From assembly GCF_003086295.3 (NCBI RefSeq), contig NC_092045.1, positions 27,384,022-27,448,021 on the forward strand: a stretch of 64,000 bases of DNA, in the 5' to 3' direction. This document shows positions 12,142 to 25,781 of the stretch, piece after piece. Under the pieces are notes generated by a model. The model searched no databases. It saw only the letters and a program-made list of their open reading frames with translations, and was not told the DNA's origin. The position numbers and the translations under genes are program-made. Source of the DNA: Arachis hypogaea. Its lineage: Eukaryota; Streptophyta; Magnoliopsida; Fabales; Fabaceae. The first letter of the stretch is position 1; each line of letters starts with the position of its first letter.

Positions 12142-14187
12142 ACTCACAGTCAGTCAGCCCATGGAAGTTCTACCTTTTATGCGTAGCTTGGTTCTTGATG
12201 CCATGTATGCATCGAAATTCTCTGAATATGTGAACATAGGTACGTGAGGAGTGAGTAATATATTTTTCATAATTTTTTTGGACAAATCGAAGAGCGACAA
12301 TTTGTTTTTTCTATCTGTGATGTTGATCCTGAGGACGGAGAGTCCAGGACTGGAATGGAATACAGTTCTAGAAAACTGTTCATCACGACAATTTAGAGTT
12401 ATACTATCTCCAGAGGAGTTGATTACGTTGTTTATGAGTCCGAGTCACAGACATTCTGTGCAAAATGCAAGAGGTGTGGCCGTAGGTGTGATTGGCTTAT
12501 CCAAGCCATCTTGATACGGAATAAAGGTTGTTAGGAGATACAGAGATACAATGGGAGGCACACATTCTCTATGAAAACGATTTTATAAGATCACTCCAAG
12601 TTAGACTTGGACACGGTTACTGAGACTACGAGGTCATTGGTTGAATCCGACCCATCTATAAAGGTAAAATCTATAATTGTGGAAGTCTGGTCAAGGTTCA
12701 ACTACACCATATTAGTTACCAAAAGGCTTGGTTGGCAAAGCAGAAGTAGATAGCCAAAACTTTCGGTAGATGAAAAGAATCTTACCAAACCTTACCATTG
12801 TGGTTCTCGGCAATAGTTCAGAAGATGTCTAGTTCACAAGTTCAAATTGAAACACAACCCTTGTATAACAGGAGTGAAGAGGTGGACGGTGTTAGGATAC
12901 TTCACCAGCTAGTCTGAAGTTTCAATCCATGTGTTAGAGCTTTTCGGCATTGCAAGTCGCTGGTTCATGTTGACGGCATACACCTTTATGAAAAATATAA
13001 AGGTTGCCTTTTGGTTGCAATTGCATAAGATGGAAACCAAAATATTGTGCCGATTGCTTTTGTCACCATGGAGAGGGAGACTGCTGATGCGTGGTACTTT
13101 TTTCTCAGTTATTTACGAAGGCATATTGTTAGAAGAGACGGCATTGGTATAATCTCTTATCGTCATGAGTCAATCTGGACAACAATAAATCATAGCGGAG
13201 GTGATTGGCAACCTCCAAGAGCATGGTGATATTTTGTATTAGGCATATCGGACATCGGTAGTAACTTTTTAAGGGCATTCAAGATCCTGTACATGCGCAA
13301 AAGCTTGTTGTCAACATAGAGTATTCAAGAAAATTAGAGGAGTACAACATCAATTACAAGAGGTTGCAAGAGTGAGGTGAGGCATATGCTCGGTGTTGCG
13401 ACAACATTAGATTTCCCCAGTGGGTATTGGCATTTGACGAGGGACATCGATGGGATCACGTGACGACAAATCTTGTCGAATGCATCAATTCAGTGATGAA
13501 GAGTGACCAAAATATTCCTTTGTTTGAACTCGTCCGAGTCACATATTATCGGTTGAACAAGCTATTTACACATAAGAGTATTGAGGCTCACCAGTGCAAG
13601 CGTACTGGATTTACTTACTCTGAATTTGCCACTTTGTGGATATAAACAAATATGCAGTGTGCAGAAAACATAGTTTTGCACCAGTTTGATAGAAGAAATG
13701 AGGCGTTTGAGGTGCGCAAAATGTCTAGTGGAAAAGTGTTAATAGTTGATCTTGCGCGGCGGATGTGCGATTGTGGGCATTTTTAAGTGGAACAACTACC
13801 ATGTCGCCATGTTATTGCTTGCTATGCTAAACAGAGCCTCGATTGGCATGTGTATGTCAATGATGTATACAAGATGTAAGCGATTTGCAAGGTCTATAGA
13901 ATGGAGTTTCTCCCGTTGGGAAATACAGAGACTTGGCCTGCTTACGGGGACCGATGATGGTCGCTAATCTTGCCTTGAGATGAATGTCAAAAGGTCATCC
14001 CAAATCGACCCGATATTTGAATAAAATGGACTCACGGAAAATGCGTGGTCCTTGGATATGGCGTTTTTGTGGGAGAAAGGGTCATAGTCAGAATAGATGT
14101 GCTCAGGATGCTAGATTGAGTGGGGTTGATGGCAGTGGTGGTTCGTTGGTCTTTTTTGGTCGTTGTATTTTTAAGTTAATGTTATGA
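12142..14187 (+). pseudogene. MuDR-like (MULE) transposase, catalytic and C-terminal part
   Basis: This continues the transposase interrupted at 3985. Translated pieces in order are SQPM-x-FMRSLVLDAM, a zinc-binding-like C-x-RCGRRCDWLIQA region, NIVPIAFVTMERETADAWYF and NHSGGDWQPPRAW (the Mutator transposase core). After these come TTNLVECINSVMK and a SWIM zinc-finger region with CDCGHF and PCRHVIACYA (about 13,755-13,830). Last is a C-terminal knuckle FCGRKGHSQNRC (about 14,068-14,102), whose expected first Cys is Trp. Several stops and frameshifts break the frame, so no active enzyme could be made. The last ORF ends at 14,185-14,187. Downstream, the PMD pseudogene faces it on the other strand. 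Confidence 0.85.
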
Positions 14188-14612
14188 TTTAATGTATTTG
14201 AATTCCAAAGTTAATGTTATTCCTTCTAATGTAGTTGTATTTTTAAGTTAATATATTTGAATTTTGAATTTTAAAATTTTAAGTTGATGTTATGAATTAT
14301 TTTATTTGAATTTATCGGATAAATTCATGAATTAATGTATCTAAAAGACTGTAGTTAAGATTACAACTAAATTCAACTCATTTTGACTAAACAGAAATTA
14401 GTAATGAAGGTACAACTAAGTTCTTCTAATATTAATACAATCGTATTGTATAATAAATTTATACAAAGATTAAAAAAAAAAAACAAAAAAAAACATCTGC
14501 CTACTTTTTTTTTGGTCATCCACTTGATCCCCGTGTTCGCTATCTTGTTAAGACCTGACGGAGTAAACATATTTTGTGCACGGACCTCTGTCTGTATGTT
14601 ATACAGAAGAAC
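14188..14612. other. Gap between convergent transposase and PMD pseudogene
   Basis: AT-rich DNA with repeated AAGTTAATGTTAT/ATTTGAATTT elements (14,175-14,300) and an A-run at 14,470-14,490. This is where the 3' ends of both MULE genes would lie. No gene is seen. Confidence 0.6.
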
Positions 14613-14907
14613 CTAATTAGTTGCCTCTTTCTCGGGCCTATCTGACCCACCTACCTCTGTCGGATCAGACGAACCAGGAAAGTACTCGTCAACAACCTCC
14701 TGCATCAACAAGTTCAAGTCAAGACCGCTCAGAACATCTGCTGGTACACTGATACGAGCTCGATTAATATCAAGATGCGGACCGATTCTACCACTCCTTC
14801 GACTATCAGTTGACATGCGAGTTGACGTGTAGTCGGAAGCAACATGCCTTCAACGAGATGAAACATCGACTAATACCCGATGTGGTTGAGACGATTGCTA
14901 TTGTAGC
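14613..14907 (-). pseudogene. PMD protein pseudogene, C-terminal part
   Basis: Read on the minus strand this ends with a Ser/Arg/Asp-rich tail (MSTDSRRSGR, VPADVLSGLDLNLL, EVVDEYFPGSSDP) and a stop at 14,613-14,615. Such tails close plant-mobile-domain proteins related to MAIN/MAIL. The upstream part is in another frame, with a TGA before RHVASDY. The piece ends at 14,907, where element B is inserted, and the rest lies at 43,285-44,825. Orientation is opposite to the transposase, giving a tail-to-tail pair. Assignment of this short tail relies mostly on continuity with the clearer PMD part across element B. Confidence 0.55.
14903..14907. repeat. Element B target-site duplication, left copy
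   Basis: GTAGC immediately before the LTR. The matching copy after the right LTR is ATAGC (43,280-43,284), four of five bases identical. Confidence 0.65.
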
Positions 14908-15097
14908 TGTAGCATCCTTACTACCAGAATGCCACGCTTCTGGTTGCACCACTGTGATAGCGTGGATATTACGATGACTTTCATATATATATATAATAAG
15001 ATAGGAACATTTAAATTGAAACTGTATAAATTTTTTCTTTTGAAAAATCGGAAATAGTTTTTCTTGAAAACGCAAGTACACACATACAAAACCATTC

Positions 15098-15236
<139 letters not shown>

Positions 15237-18200
15237 AACCAGAGTTCTTGATACAACAACTTATAAACATTACAATTCACAACTTCTATCCCTCTTATAA
15301 AGATATAATAATAATGGCAAGAGAAAATAATCACTAAGCTAATATAATGATATCGCATAACCAAAAGCACAAGAATCCCTTTACGAACTTCTTCGTCTAT
15401 ATCCTGAAAAGAGAAGTCTGTAGGGGGTGAGAACCTAACCACACGGTCTCACCAGAGGAGTTTTAGAACTATCATAAAAAGATATATAAAAGAAAGTTAT
15501 TTTCAATCGAAGTGATTATCACTCGTCTTATGAATTCTTTTTGAAAACTAACGGTTAATCATCCAAAATCCGAAACTCATATTTTTCTTCTAAAAAATTT
15601 AAAAGTTACCTAGACTGTATGAATGACGAACCTGTTCCAAGCATACGTTCATTAAGTCTATACTCAACCAGCTTGAATTTTCATACTTTGTTAAACCTCA
15701 AACATAAAATAATCACGACCTTCAGTCCATCACATAATCAATCACGGCCTCCAGCCCAAGCAACTTAATTAACACCCAATTTACCACAACCTAACTAATC
15801 AGTCACAAACACAAGTAATAAAGTTAATACACAATCAAAAACAATTACATCAAGTATAGCAATTAGAAATTAAATAGAATTATTCACATAGGCAAATCAA
15901 GTACAATATACATACCCAAACAATGTCATATAGATGCACATAATACATGTCTATCCTAATGACCATGAACTCACATGTCAGTTACACTAGCAAAATCCGA
16001 CACATCTGGTAGCTAAACTGGACATTGTTTCTCTGATTGCACATCTTCAGGAGGCATATAATCTAGGGTTTAGTGCCATATCACCTTCTCCTGGAAGCAA
16101 ATATAAGGGACATAAATCTAGGGAGAGTACCCTATCACCTTTCCTTGTGAGGTCGTGCCATACGGATTTAGGGATTAGTGCCCTACCACCTTGCAAAACA
16201 GTGAAAATTATGAACAAGCAGGATTAACCAAATAGCCCTTATTCGAGTTGTCATACATATCTAGGAAAAATAAAAAAGGGGATCCTAACCTTCCACCGTC
16301 TTTCTAAAGGTGATCTTACATTCCCAAGAGGAATAAATAAGGGGATCATCTCCTTCCACCATCTCACTGGAGTCGCACTTTTGACATATACAGCTGGGAT
16401 ATAGTGCCCATGTACACTCTTGGGATATAGTGCCCGACACACTTTTCAATCTCAATCAAACTCAAATTCATACTCAACTCAATATAAGTCTTTATACTCA
16501 TCTTTATCCCAATTCAAAATTATTCTTGACCTATTCACTTTCAATAACAAAATACAATTATTTCACATCACGTTAAGAATCCCCCTTTTCTCCAATCATT
16601 TTTCTTTAAAACCAATACCACTTTTGTAACATTTTCCAAAACATCCATAGTAACTTCACTTAAAACTAATTCTTCTTTCAAAAACTCAATAATCACTTAA
16701 CCAAAATTTCCCAAACTACTTCAAAACTATTTCAAGTTTAAACTTCTTTCAAAAACCTCAAAAGTTATTTATTAATTAAACTCCACGACAAAAATCTCTA
16801 GACTTCAATGGGGGCGACAATCAATCTCGTTACTTTAAATTCATTAAAATCCTTAAATCATAGCTTCTTCAATCAAAATTAACCAAATAAGGTTTTCAAA
16901 ACAAAGCCTCTAACTTTATGAAATTTTCACGAAAATTTAACACTTTAAAAAATAACTTTCCTTTTAAATTCATTCTTTTGAAATAGTTAAAACTTTATTT
17001 CACCCTTTTCCAAATTCCAACTTAATATAACCATAAAAATCACCTTTATTTAAAACAAGTTTCGAGAACCGATCTCAATTTTATTTCTAACTTTAAAACA
17101 TTCTCAAGAGACTCAAAAATTATTTCGTTGCACCAAATCAAAACTAAATATTTTAAATTCACTAAATACTTTTCAAAACATAACCCTTTAATTAAAAGTA
17201 ATCAAATGAAACTCATTTTGTTTAACCAATTTTTCCAAAACTAACTTTAACTTCACTTCAAGTTTAAAAACTTCTTTCCAAAAAGATTCAAAACCATTCT
17301 TACTTCCCAATCGAAATTTCAATTGAAACATAATCACTTATTTTGGAACACTTACTTTAAAATTCATTAAAAATACCCCAAAAATACAATAATTTCCATG
17401 GTTAATCAAAATCAAATAAAATAATTCTTCAACCCAAGTTTTTCAAAGAACACTTCCAACACTGTCTCTAATTTTTATGAAAATTTCGGCAGCACCTCCC
17501 CTAAAATTTGGACTTTACCACCCTTCAAGGGTTCATCCAAACCACATTTCTCAAACTCTTTCCAACAATTTGAAAACCAAATCATTACTCAATATAAATA
17601 TATAAGTCGGATTTCCAACAAAAATCCCTTTCTCAATATAAATATATATAAATTTGATTTTCAATATAAAATCACTTTTTAGTATAAGCAATTAAATCAA
17701 CTTTCCAAATCAATTTTCATCAACAACTGCACGCCAACCCAAGCAATCAATAATTCAATCAAGTAAACAATCACATTCATAAGACTACATAATCACAAAA
17801 GTATATTTTTTACATCAATATCTATTATAACAATTCTATGATATAAAATAATTTTAAAGAAAAATCCCTACCTTGAATAGTCAAAACTCACAAAACCAAA
17901 CGCATCTAAAACCTTATTTCTCTTGGCCAGCAACAGCAGCAGCCGCCGCAACTATAGCTCCACTATATTGTAGTCACAATAGTAACTTTAATGCAGTAAC
18001 ATTCAATAACCAGAATGCGATTCGAAGGCATTAACGTCTCAAAAACCTCAACAACATATAATAGAACACTGACTAAAAGAGTTCGAAATAAGGAACAACT
18101 TACCGTACTTACGAATAAGCGAGAAAATGGAGCAATGCAACAGCTTGATGTCGCATGCAACAACCATTGAACTCAGCATGCCAAAACCAAAACTCAATCC

Positions 18201-18412
18201 TCCATTACCAAAAACTTAGAACCTTTAACAACTTAAAATAGAATACTGATTTCAACTGTTTTGAAAAAGAAAATGCTTACCAAGAAGACATGGGCTCTAA
18301 TAGCGGTTTCTGGCGGCAACGGTGGTGGACATGAACGGTGGCGCTAGTGGGACATGACAACAATGAGCACGGTGATAGAGTAGGCAGCGCGAGCTCCCTC
18401 TCTTTCCTCGCA

Positions 18413-18415
<3 letters not shown>

Positions 18416-18454
<39 letters not shown>
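18416..18454. repeat. (CT)n microsatellite
   Basis: About 19 CT units in the GC-rich part of the left element B LTR. The right LTR has only short CT runs at this point. Confidence 0.9.
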
Positions 18455-18457
<3 letters not shown>

Positions 18458-19289
18458 GGACTCTCTCTCTTCCTCGGGTTGACAGTGATGGCGATGGTGC
18501 TCCATGGACGGTGGCAACGAGCACGATAGCAGCAACGGGACGCAGCTCCTCTCTTCCTCTCCTCGGAAACGGCGGCGTGGGCTCTATGATAGAACGGTGA
18601 GCTCCCAGCAGCAGCTCCCTCTTCTTTGCGCTTTCTATCTCTCTCTCTCCTCGACGGCCATGCGTGTGACAGTGGTAGGCCTTTGGCGGTGGCAAAACAG
18701 GCTGGACAGCGGTTGGGCAACGGTGGTGTGACGGCTCCCTTTCTCCCTTTCTTTTTTTTCCTAATCTCTATCTTGCCTTCCTCGGCGTGGGTGTGTTGTG
18801 TTTGTGTGTGAGTGTGTCACGGGTGAGGGGGCGAGGGTGGCAGCTGTGAATGAAGAAGTTAAGGTTAGTATGCGTAATGAAGTTAGGATTAGGGTTTGTG
18901 TATGAAATTGGAGATTTTGGGATTAAGGTAGTGTAGTAATTTTAATAAAAATAAAATGATAGAGTAATAATTTAAAACCAAATTAAATATAAAATAATTA
19001 TCTTTGAAATACCATTTAATTACCAACTAGTAATTTATTTCAAGTAAATACTAATTCAATGAAAATTGAAGATAATTAAATTAATTCTCCTGTATTTATA
19101 AAATAAGGTTCAAAGTCAATATATTCAAATTAAAATATATAAAATTTTAATTATTTTTCTATTACTAAAACTTTTAAATTTTGAATACAAAAATTGCCCA
19201 ATTAATATAAAAAAATCTTTGAAAATATAATCTTTTTTAAATATTATAAATAACTTATTATTTAATTTCCAAAAATTTAGGATCTTACA

Positions 19290-20174
19290 TCTTATCCCAC
19301 TTATAAAAATGTTCGTTCTCAACAATTAATATAATATATAAAAGATGGCATGGTTTTAACACTTTACTTGTGAATATTTAGGAAAAAGCAAAAAGTTTTG
19401 GCATATATATATTTTTTTCAAATACCGGATAAGTCATATGACATAAATATAAGGAAAAAGATGTGGTGCGAAGCAGAGCTACAAGGTAGGTTCGATGCAA
19501 AAAGGTTACATGGTTTAGACATGCAATGGTAGTATAATGTGGTGAAAGGTTACAAAATAGGTTGTTATTAAAATGACGGGTATAACGTTCATATTGATCT
19601 AGTACCAACTTCAGAGCTTCAACCTGACGTACTTTCACCATTCCTAATCATACTTTATCGAACAACTCATCCGAGAATCCTCAACCTCATCAATTACCTT
19701 GCAAACCCACAACCGGTCACAAGCTTAACTTCAACAAAACTCTTTTGCGTGAATTAAAGCTCCATAACTTTTTGTGACCTTGCGCACTTACTAGCTTCAC
19801 CTTCTATGTTCACGAACCATATCCTAAAGAACTAGCGTATCGGTTGCTATGTCTAAAGGTCTCACGTGACACCAGACAAATCTCGAGTTTACTCAGAATG
19901 ATACAAGACCATAGAAAAGAAGGACAAACAACAAGGATAGTATCCACAAGAATTGGAAGGAATTGTCAAAATCACAAGTAAACAAGGATGTACAAGCAGT
20001 GAAAAATTTCAGGAAGAAAATAAATTGGCAATCTTAAGAATAACTCTTGCATCAAAGAAATTCGATTGGAACAGTAAGATGAAAAATAATGTAATAGTTT
20101 GAAACGAATTCAAGTTGAGTTAGAGAAGTATGAGACATTGAGACTTATAGAAGAAGAATAACTGAAGTCAATGG
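19290..20174 (-). other. Element B internal region, segment next to 3' LTR
   Basis: Degenerate non-coding sequence with no recognisable gag or pol peptide. It begins on the minus strand side with the purine-rich AAGTGGGATAAGA next to the LTR and ends at the element C target site. Confidence 0.6.
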
Positions 20175-20179
20175 TGACA
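20175..20179. repeat. Element C target-site duplication, left copy
   Basis: TGACA, identical to 25,876-25,880 on the other side of element C. Confidence 0.9.
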
Positions 20180-21793
20180 TGATGAGCGGATAATTTATAC
20201 GCTTTTTGGCATTATTTTTAGTATGTTTTTAGTATGTTCTACTTAGTTTTTATTATATTTTTATTAGTTTTTAGTTAAAATTCACTTTTCTGGATTTTAC
20301 TATGAGTTTGTGTGTTTTTCTGTGATTTCAGGTATTTTTTGGCTGAAATTGAGGGACCTGAGCAAAAATCTGATTCAGAGGCTGAAAAGGACTGCAGATG
20401 CTGTTGGATTCTGACCTCCCTGAACTCGAAGTAGATTTTCTGGAGCTACAGAAGCCCAATTGGCGCTCTCTCAATTGCGTTGGAAAGTAGACATCCTGGC
20501 TTTCCAGCAATGTATAATAGTTCATACTTTTTCCGAGATTTGACGGCCCAAACAAGCGTTCTAAGTCAGCTCAAGAATTCTGGCGTTTAAACGCCGGAAC
20601 TGGCACAAGAATGGGAGTTAAACACCCAAACTGGCACAAAAGCTGGCGTTTAACTCCAAGAAAAGTCTCTACACATGAAAGCTTTAATGCTCAGCTCAAG
20701 CACACACCAAGTGGGCTCGAAAGTGGATTTTTATGTCATTTACTCATTTCTGTAAACCCTAAGCTACTAGTTTTCCATAAATAAGACCTTTTGCTATTGT
20801 ATTTTCATCTTGGTTCTTCTGGTTCCCTCTCTGGGGCTGAAGCCAATGATCACCATTATCACTTATGTATTTTCAACGGTGGAGTTTCTACACACCATAG
20901 ATTAAGGTGTGGAGCTCTGCTGTACCTCGAGTATCAATGCAATTACTATTGTTCTTCTATTCAATTCGGCTTATTCTTGTTCTAAGATATCACTTGTTCT
21001 TTAACTTGATGAATGTGATGATCCGTGACACTCATCATCATTCTCACCTATGAACGTGTGCCTGACAACCACCTCCGTTCTACCTTAGATTGAGTGGATA
21101 TCTCTTGGATCCCTTAATCGGAATCTTCGTGGTATAATCTAGAATTGATGGCGGCATTCAAGAGAATCCGGAAGGTCTAAACCTTGTCTGTGGTATTCTG
21201 AGTAGGATTCAAGGATTGAATGACTGTGACGAGCTTCAAACTCGCGATTGTGGGGCATTAGTGACAGACGCAAAAGAATCACTGGATTCTATTCCGACAT
21301 GATCGAGAACCAACAGCTGAATAGCCGTGCTGTGACAGAGCCCGTTGAACATTTTCACTGAGAGGACGGGACTGTAGCCACTGACAACGGTGATGCCCAA
21401 CATACAGCTTGCCATGGAAAGGAGTAAGAAGGATTGGATGAAGACAGTAGGAAAGCAGAGAGACGGAAGGGACAGAGCATCTCCATACGCTTATCTGAAA
21501 TTCTCACCAATGAATTACATAAGTATCTCTATCTTTATTTTATGTTTTATTTATCTTTTAATCATTAATCCTCCATAACCATTTGAATCCGCCTGACTGA
21601 GATTTACAAGATGACCATAGCTTGCTTCATACCAACGATCTCCGTGGAATCGACCCTTACTCGCGTAAGGTTTATTACTTGGACGACCCAGTGCACTTGC
21701 TGGTTAGTTGTGCGAAGTTGTGATAAAGAGTTGAGATTGCAATTGAACATACCATGTTGATGGCGCCATTGATCATCACAATTTCTCCCACCA
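20180..21793 (+). repeat. Element C 5' LTR
   Basis: It starts TGATGAGCGGATAATTTATA and is clearly related to the LTRs of element D in inverse orientation. It carries GGCGTTTAAACGCC palindromes at 20,581-20,670 and a TATA-like CATAAATA at about 20,777. It ends CCCACCA, six bases before the primer site. Confidence 0.9.
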
Positions 21794-21799
21794 AGTTTT

Positions 21800-21817
21800 T
21801 GGCGCCATTGCCGGGGA
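21800..21817 (+). promoter_or_regulatory. Element C primer-binding site (tRNA-Asp type)
   Basis: TGGCGCCATTGCCGGGGA differs at one base (A for G) from the site in element A and from a perfect complement of plant tRNA-Asp. Confidence 0.9.
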
Positions 21818-23305
21818 TTGTTTGTGTTTGGACAACTGACGATTCATCTTGTTGCTTAGATTAGGTATTTTTCTTCAGAATTTTTAAGAATGAATTCTAG
21901 AGTTTCAAGGTGATGTTTTCATCATCACCAAAGCTGATTGATTCTCATCAATTTAGCTCTTGAATGTAATGTCCTGCTGAAGCTTGGCTAGCCATGTCTA
22001 ATTTCTTTAGACTAAAGCTTTAGACTAACAATGCATGATTCCTAGAATTCTTATTAAAAGTTTTAATCCTCTTTATTTTCTTTTTCCACATAATTTTCGA
22101 AAAAATCCAAAAAAATTACAAAATCATAGAAACCAAAAATATTTCTTGTTTGAGTCTAGTGTCTCATTTTAAGTTTGGTGTCAATTGCATGTTTCTATTC
22201 TTCTTGTATTTTTCGAATTCAGTCATGTGTCTTCATTGAGTGTTTTGTTGTTTCTCATATGCATTCTCAATTTGTTAGTGTCAATAGTATACAAACTTCT
22301 AAGTTTGGTGTCTTGCATGCATTGTTTATTTGATCTTAGTTGCATTTTGATTATTCCTCATTATTAAAAATTCAAAAAAATTTTTTATTTGTGTATTTTC
22401 AAGTCAATAATAAAGAGAATTGAAGATTCAGAACATTCAGCAGAGGAATTACACAGAAAAAGCTGGGCGTTCAAAACGCCCAGTGAAGAAGGAAAACTGG
22501 CATTTAAACGCCAGCCAGGGTACCTGGCTGGGCGTTTAAGGCCCAAAAGGGTAGTGTTTTGGGTGTTAAATGCCAGAATAGATACCATTCTGTGTGTTTA
22601 ACGCCAGGATGGCACAAGAGGGAAGATTTTGTTTTTAATGCAAATTTTTTTCAAGTTTCCAAAATTTTTCAAAATCAAATCTTTTTCAAATCATATCTTT
22701 TCAATCATATATTTTCAAAATCAATTTCTTTCCATTTTCAAAAATACTTGCTAGCAATTAATGATTTGATTCATCATTTCAAGTATGTTGTCTTTTCTGT
22801 TGAGAAAGGTTTAATGTCTGAATCATATCTTTTAAATTTCTTGTTAGCCAAGTCATTAATTTTAAAAATCAAATCTTTTTAAATTTTTTTTCAATCATAT
22901 CTTTTCAATCAAATCTTTTTAAAACCATAACTTTTCAATCATATCTTCTTAATCACATCTTTTTCAAAATAGTTTTCAATCAAATCTTTTTGATTTCTAA
23001 TTTCAAAATCTTTTTCAAAAATCACTTTATTTCTTTCCCTATCTTAGTTTTCGAAAATCAATTACTATTTTTTTTCAAAATTTCTTTTAATTCACTTTAA
23101 TTTTCGAAAATTTCTTCCCCTCTTCTCACATCCTTCTATTTATGGACTAACACTCCTCCTCAATGCACAATTCGAACTCTATCCCTCTTGATAAGTTCGA
23201 ATTCTTCTACCTTTTCTTTCTATTCTTCTTTTCCTCTAACACCTCAAGGAATCTCTATACTGTGACATAGAGGATTCCATATTTTCTTGTTCTCTTCTCT
23301 TTCAT
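21818..23305 (+). other. Element C leader with GGCGTT/AACGCC modules
   Basis: Non-coding leader of about 1.5 kb. At 22,461-22,610 it has several stem-forming units such as TGGGCGTT...AACGCCCAG. AAGTTTGGTGTC occurs at 22,171 and 22,301. From 22,620 to 23,110 it is a series of TTTTCAAATCATATCTTTT-like repeats. No gene is seen. Confidence 0.7.
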
Positions 23306-25644
23306 ATGAGCAGGAGCAAAGACAAAAGCATTCTTGTTGAGGCTGACCCTGAACCTGAAAGGACCTTGAAGCGAAAGCTAAGAGAAGCTAAAGCACAACT
23401 CTCTGTAGAGGACCTAACAGAAATCTTCAAACAAGAAGAAGACATGGCATCCGAACACAACAATAATGCCAACAATGCAAGGAAGGTGCTTGGTGACTTT
23501 ACTGCACCTACTCCCGACTTCTATGGGAGAAGCATCTCTATCCCTGCCATTGGAGCAAACAACTTTGAGCTTAAGCCTCAATTAGTTTCTCTAATGCAAC
23601 ATAATTGCAAGTTCCATGGACTTCCATTGGAAGATCCTCATCAGTTTTTGCTGAATTCTTGCAAATCTGTGACATTGTCAAGACCAATGGGGTTGACCCT
23701 GAGGTCTACAGACTTATGCTATTCCCTTTTGCTGTAAGAGACAGAGCTAGGATATGGTTGGATTCACAACCTAAAGAAAGCCTGAACTCTTGGGAAAAGC
23801 TAGTCAATGCCTTCTTGGCAAAGTTCTTTCCACCTCAAAAATTGAGTAAGCTTAGAGTGGAAGTCCAAACCTTCAGACAGAAGGAAGGTGAATCCCTCTA
23901 TGAAGCTTGGGAAAGATACAAACAATTGATCAGAAAGTGTCCTTCTGACATGCTTTCTGAATGGAGCATCATAGGTATCTTCTATGATGGTCTGTCTGAA
24001 CTGTCCAAGATGTCATTGGACAGCTCTGCTGGAGGATCTCTTCATCTGAAGAAGACGCCTGTAGAAGCTCAAGAACTCATTGAAATGGTTGCAAATAACC
24101 AATTCATGTACACTTCTGAAAGGAATCTTGTGAATAACGGGACGAATCAGAAGAAAGGAGTTCTTGAGATAGATACTCTGAATGCCATATTGGCTCATAA
24201 CAAAATATTGACTCAGCAAGTCAATATGATTTCTCAAAGTCTGTCTGGAATGCAAGCTGCACCATGCAGTACTAAGGACGCTTCATCTGAAGAAGAAGCT
24301 TATGATCCTGAGAACCCTTCAATGGAAGAGGTGAATTACATGGGAGAACCCTATGGAAACACCTATAATCCTTCATGGAGAAATCATCCAAATCTCTCAT
24401 GGAAGGATCAACAGAGACCTCAACAAGGTTTCAACAACAATAATGGTGGAAGAAACAGGTTTAGCAATGGCAAGCCTTTTCCATCATCTTCTCAGCAACA
24501 GACAGAGAATTCTAAGCAGAGCCACCCTGACTTAGCAACCATGGTCTCTGATCTAAGCAAAACCACTCAAAGTTTCATGACTGAAACAAGGTCCTCCATT
24601 AGAAACTTGGAGGCACAAGTGGGACAGCTGAGTAAGAAAATTACTGAACTCCCTCCTAGTACTCTTCCAAGCAATACAGAAGAGAATCCAAAAGGAGAGT
24701 CCAAGGCCATCAACATGGCCGAATTTGGAGAGGAGGAAGAGGCAGTGATCGCCAATGAGAAAGACCTCAATGGACGTCCACTGGCCTTCAATGAGTTCCC
24801 TAATGAGGAACCATGGGAATCTGAGGCTCACACTGAGACCAGAGAGATTCCATTGGATTTACTTCTGCCATTCATGAGCTCTGATGAGTATTCTTTCTCT
24901 GAAGAGGACGAAGATGTCACTGAAGAGCAAGTTGCTAAGTACCTTGGAGCAATCATGAAGCTAAATGACAAGTTATTTGGTAATGAGACTTGGGAGGATG
25001 AACCCCCTTTGCTCACCAAAGAACTGGATGACTTGACTAGGCAGAGATTACCTCAAAAGAGACAGGACCCTGGGAAGTTCTCAATACCTTGTACCATAGG
25101 CACCATGACCTTTGAGAAGGCTCTGTGTGACCTAGGGTCAAGCATAAACCTCATGCCTCTCTTTGTAATGGAAAAGCTAGGGATCTTTGAGGTGCAAGCT
25201 GCAAGAATCTCACTAGAGATGGCAGACAATTCAAGAAAACAAGCTTATGGACTTGTAGAGGATGTTTTGATAATGGTTGAAGACCATTACATCCCTGCTG
25301 ATTTCATAGTCCTAGAGACTGGGAAGTGCATGGATGAATCCATCATCCTTGGCAGACCCTTCCTAGCCACAACAAAGGCTGTGATTGATGTTGACAGAGG
25401 AGAATTGATCATTCAAGTGAATGAAGAATCCTTTGTGTTTAAGGCTCAAGGATATCCCTCTGTAACATTAGAGAGGAAGCATGAAGAGCTTCTCTCAAAA
25501 CAGAGTCAAACAGAGCCCCCACAGTCAAACTCTAAGTTTGGTGTTGGGAGGCCACAACCAACTTATAAGTTTGGTGTTGAATCCCTACATTCAAACTCTA
25601 TGTTTGGTGTTGGGAGGTTCCAACATTGCTCTGAACATCTGTGA
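23306..25644 (+). pseudogene. gag-pro: Element C gag-protease
   Basis: This encodes the structural gag protein and aspartic protease of an Athila-type element. The N-terminal 115 residues (from ATG 23,306) include the FYGRSISIPAIG segment. A missing base near 23,651 shifts the frame, and reading continues from about 23,640 to 25,644. The retrotransposon gag core follows (WLDSQPKESLNSWEKL, FLAKFFPP, EGESLYEAWERYKQLIRKCP), then a long hydrophilic linker with no CCHC knuckle. The protease shows ALCDLGSSINLMPL (active DLG) and IILGRPFLATTKAVIDV. The C-terminal tail repeats the peptide S-K-F-G-V-G/E three times, encoded by the AAGTTTGGTGTT motif. Reverse transcriptase and everything after it are missing. 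Confidence 0.9.
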
Positions 25645-25781
25645 GGCTCCATGAGAGCCCACTGTCAAGCTACTGACATTAAAGAAGCGCTTGTTGGGAG
25701 GCAATCCAATGTTATATTTATCTATTTTCCTTTGTTATTTTATGTTTTTTATAGGTTGATGATCATAGGAAGTCACAATTT
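25645..25781 (+). other. Element C 3' remnant up to deletion junction
   Basis: Short non-coding stretch with the TTGTTGGGAGGCAATCCAA phrase that usually follows Athila coding regions. Around 25,765-25,782 it jumps directly into the end of the LTR. Confidence 0.6.

Noticed and set aside
18297..18811. Overlapping ORFs on both strands around the (CT)n tract
   Set aside because: Low-complexity Ser-Leu and Arg-Glu products of the microsatellite in the element B LTR; the matching region of the right LTR does not keep the frames.
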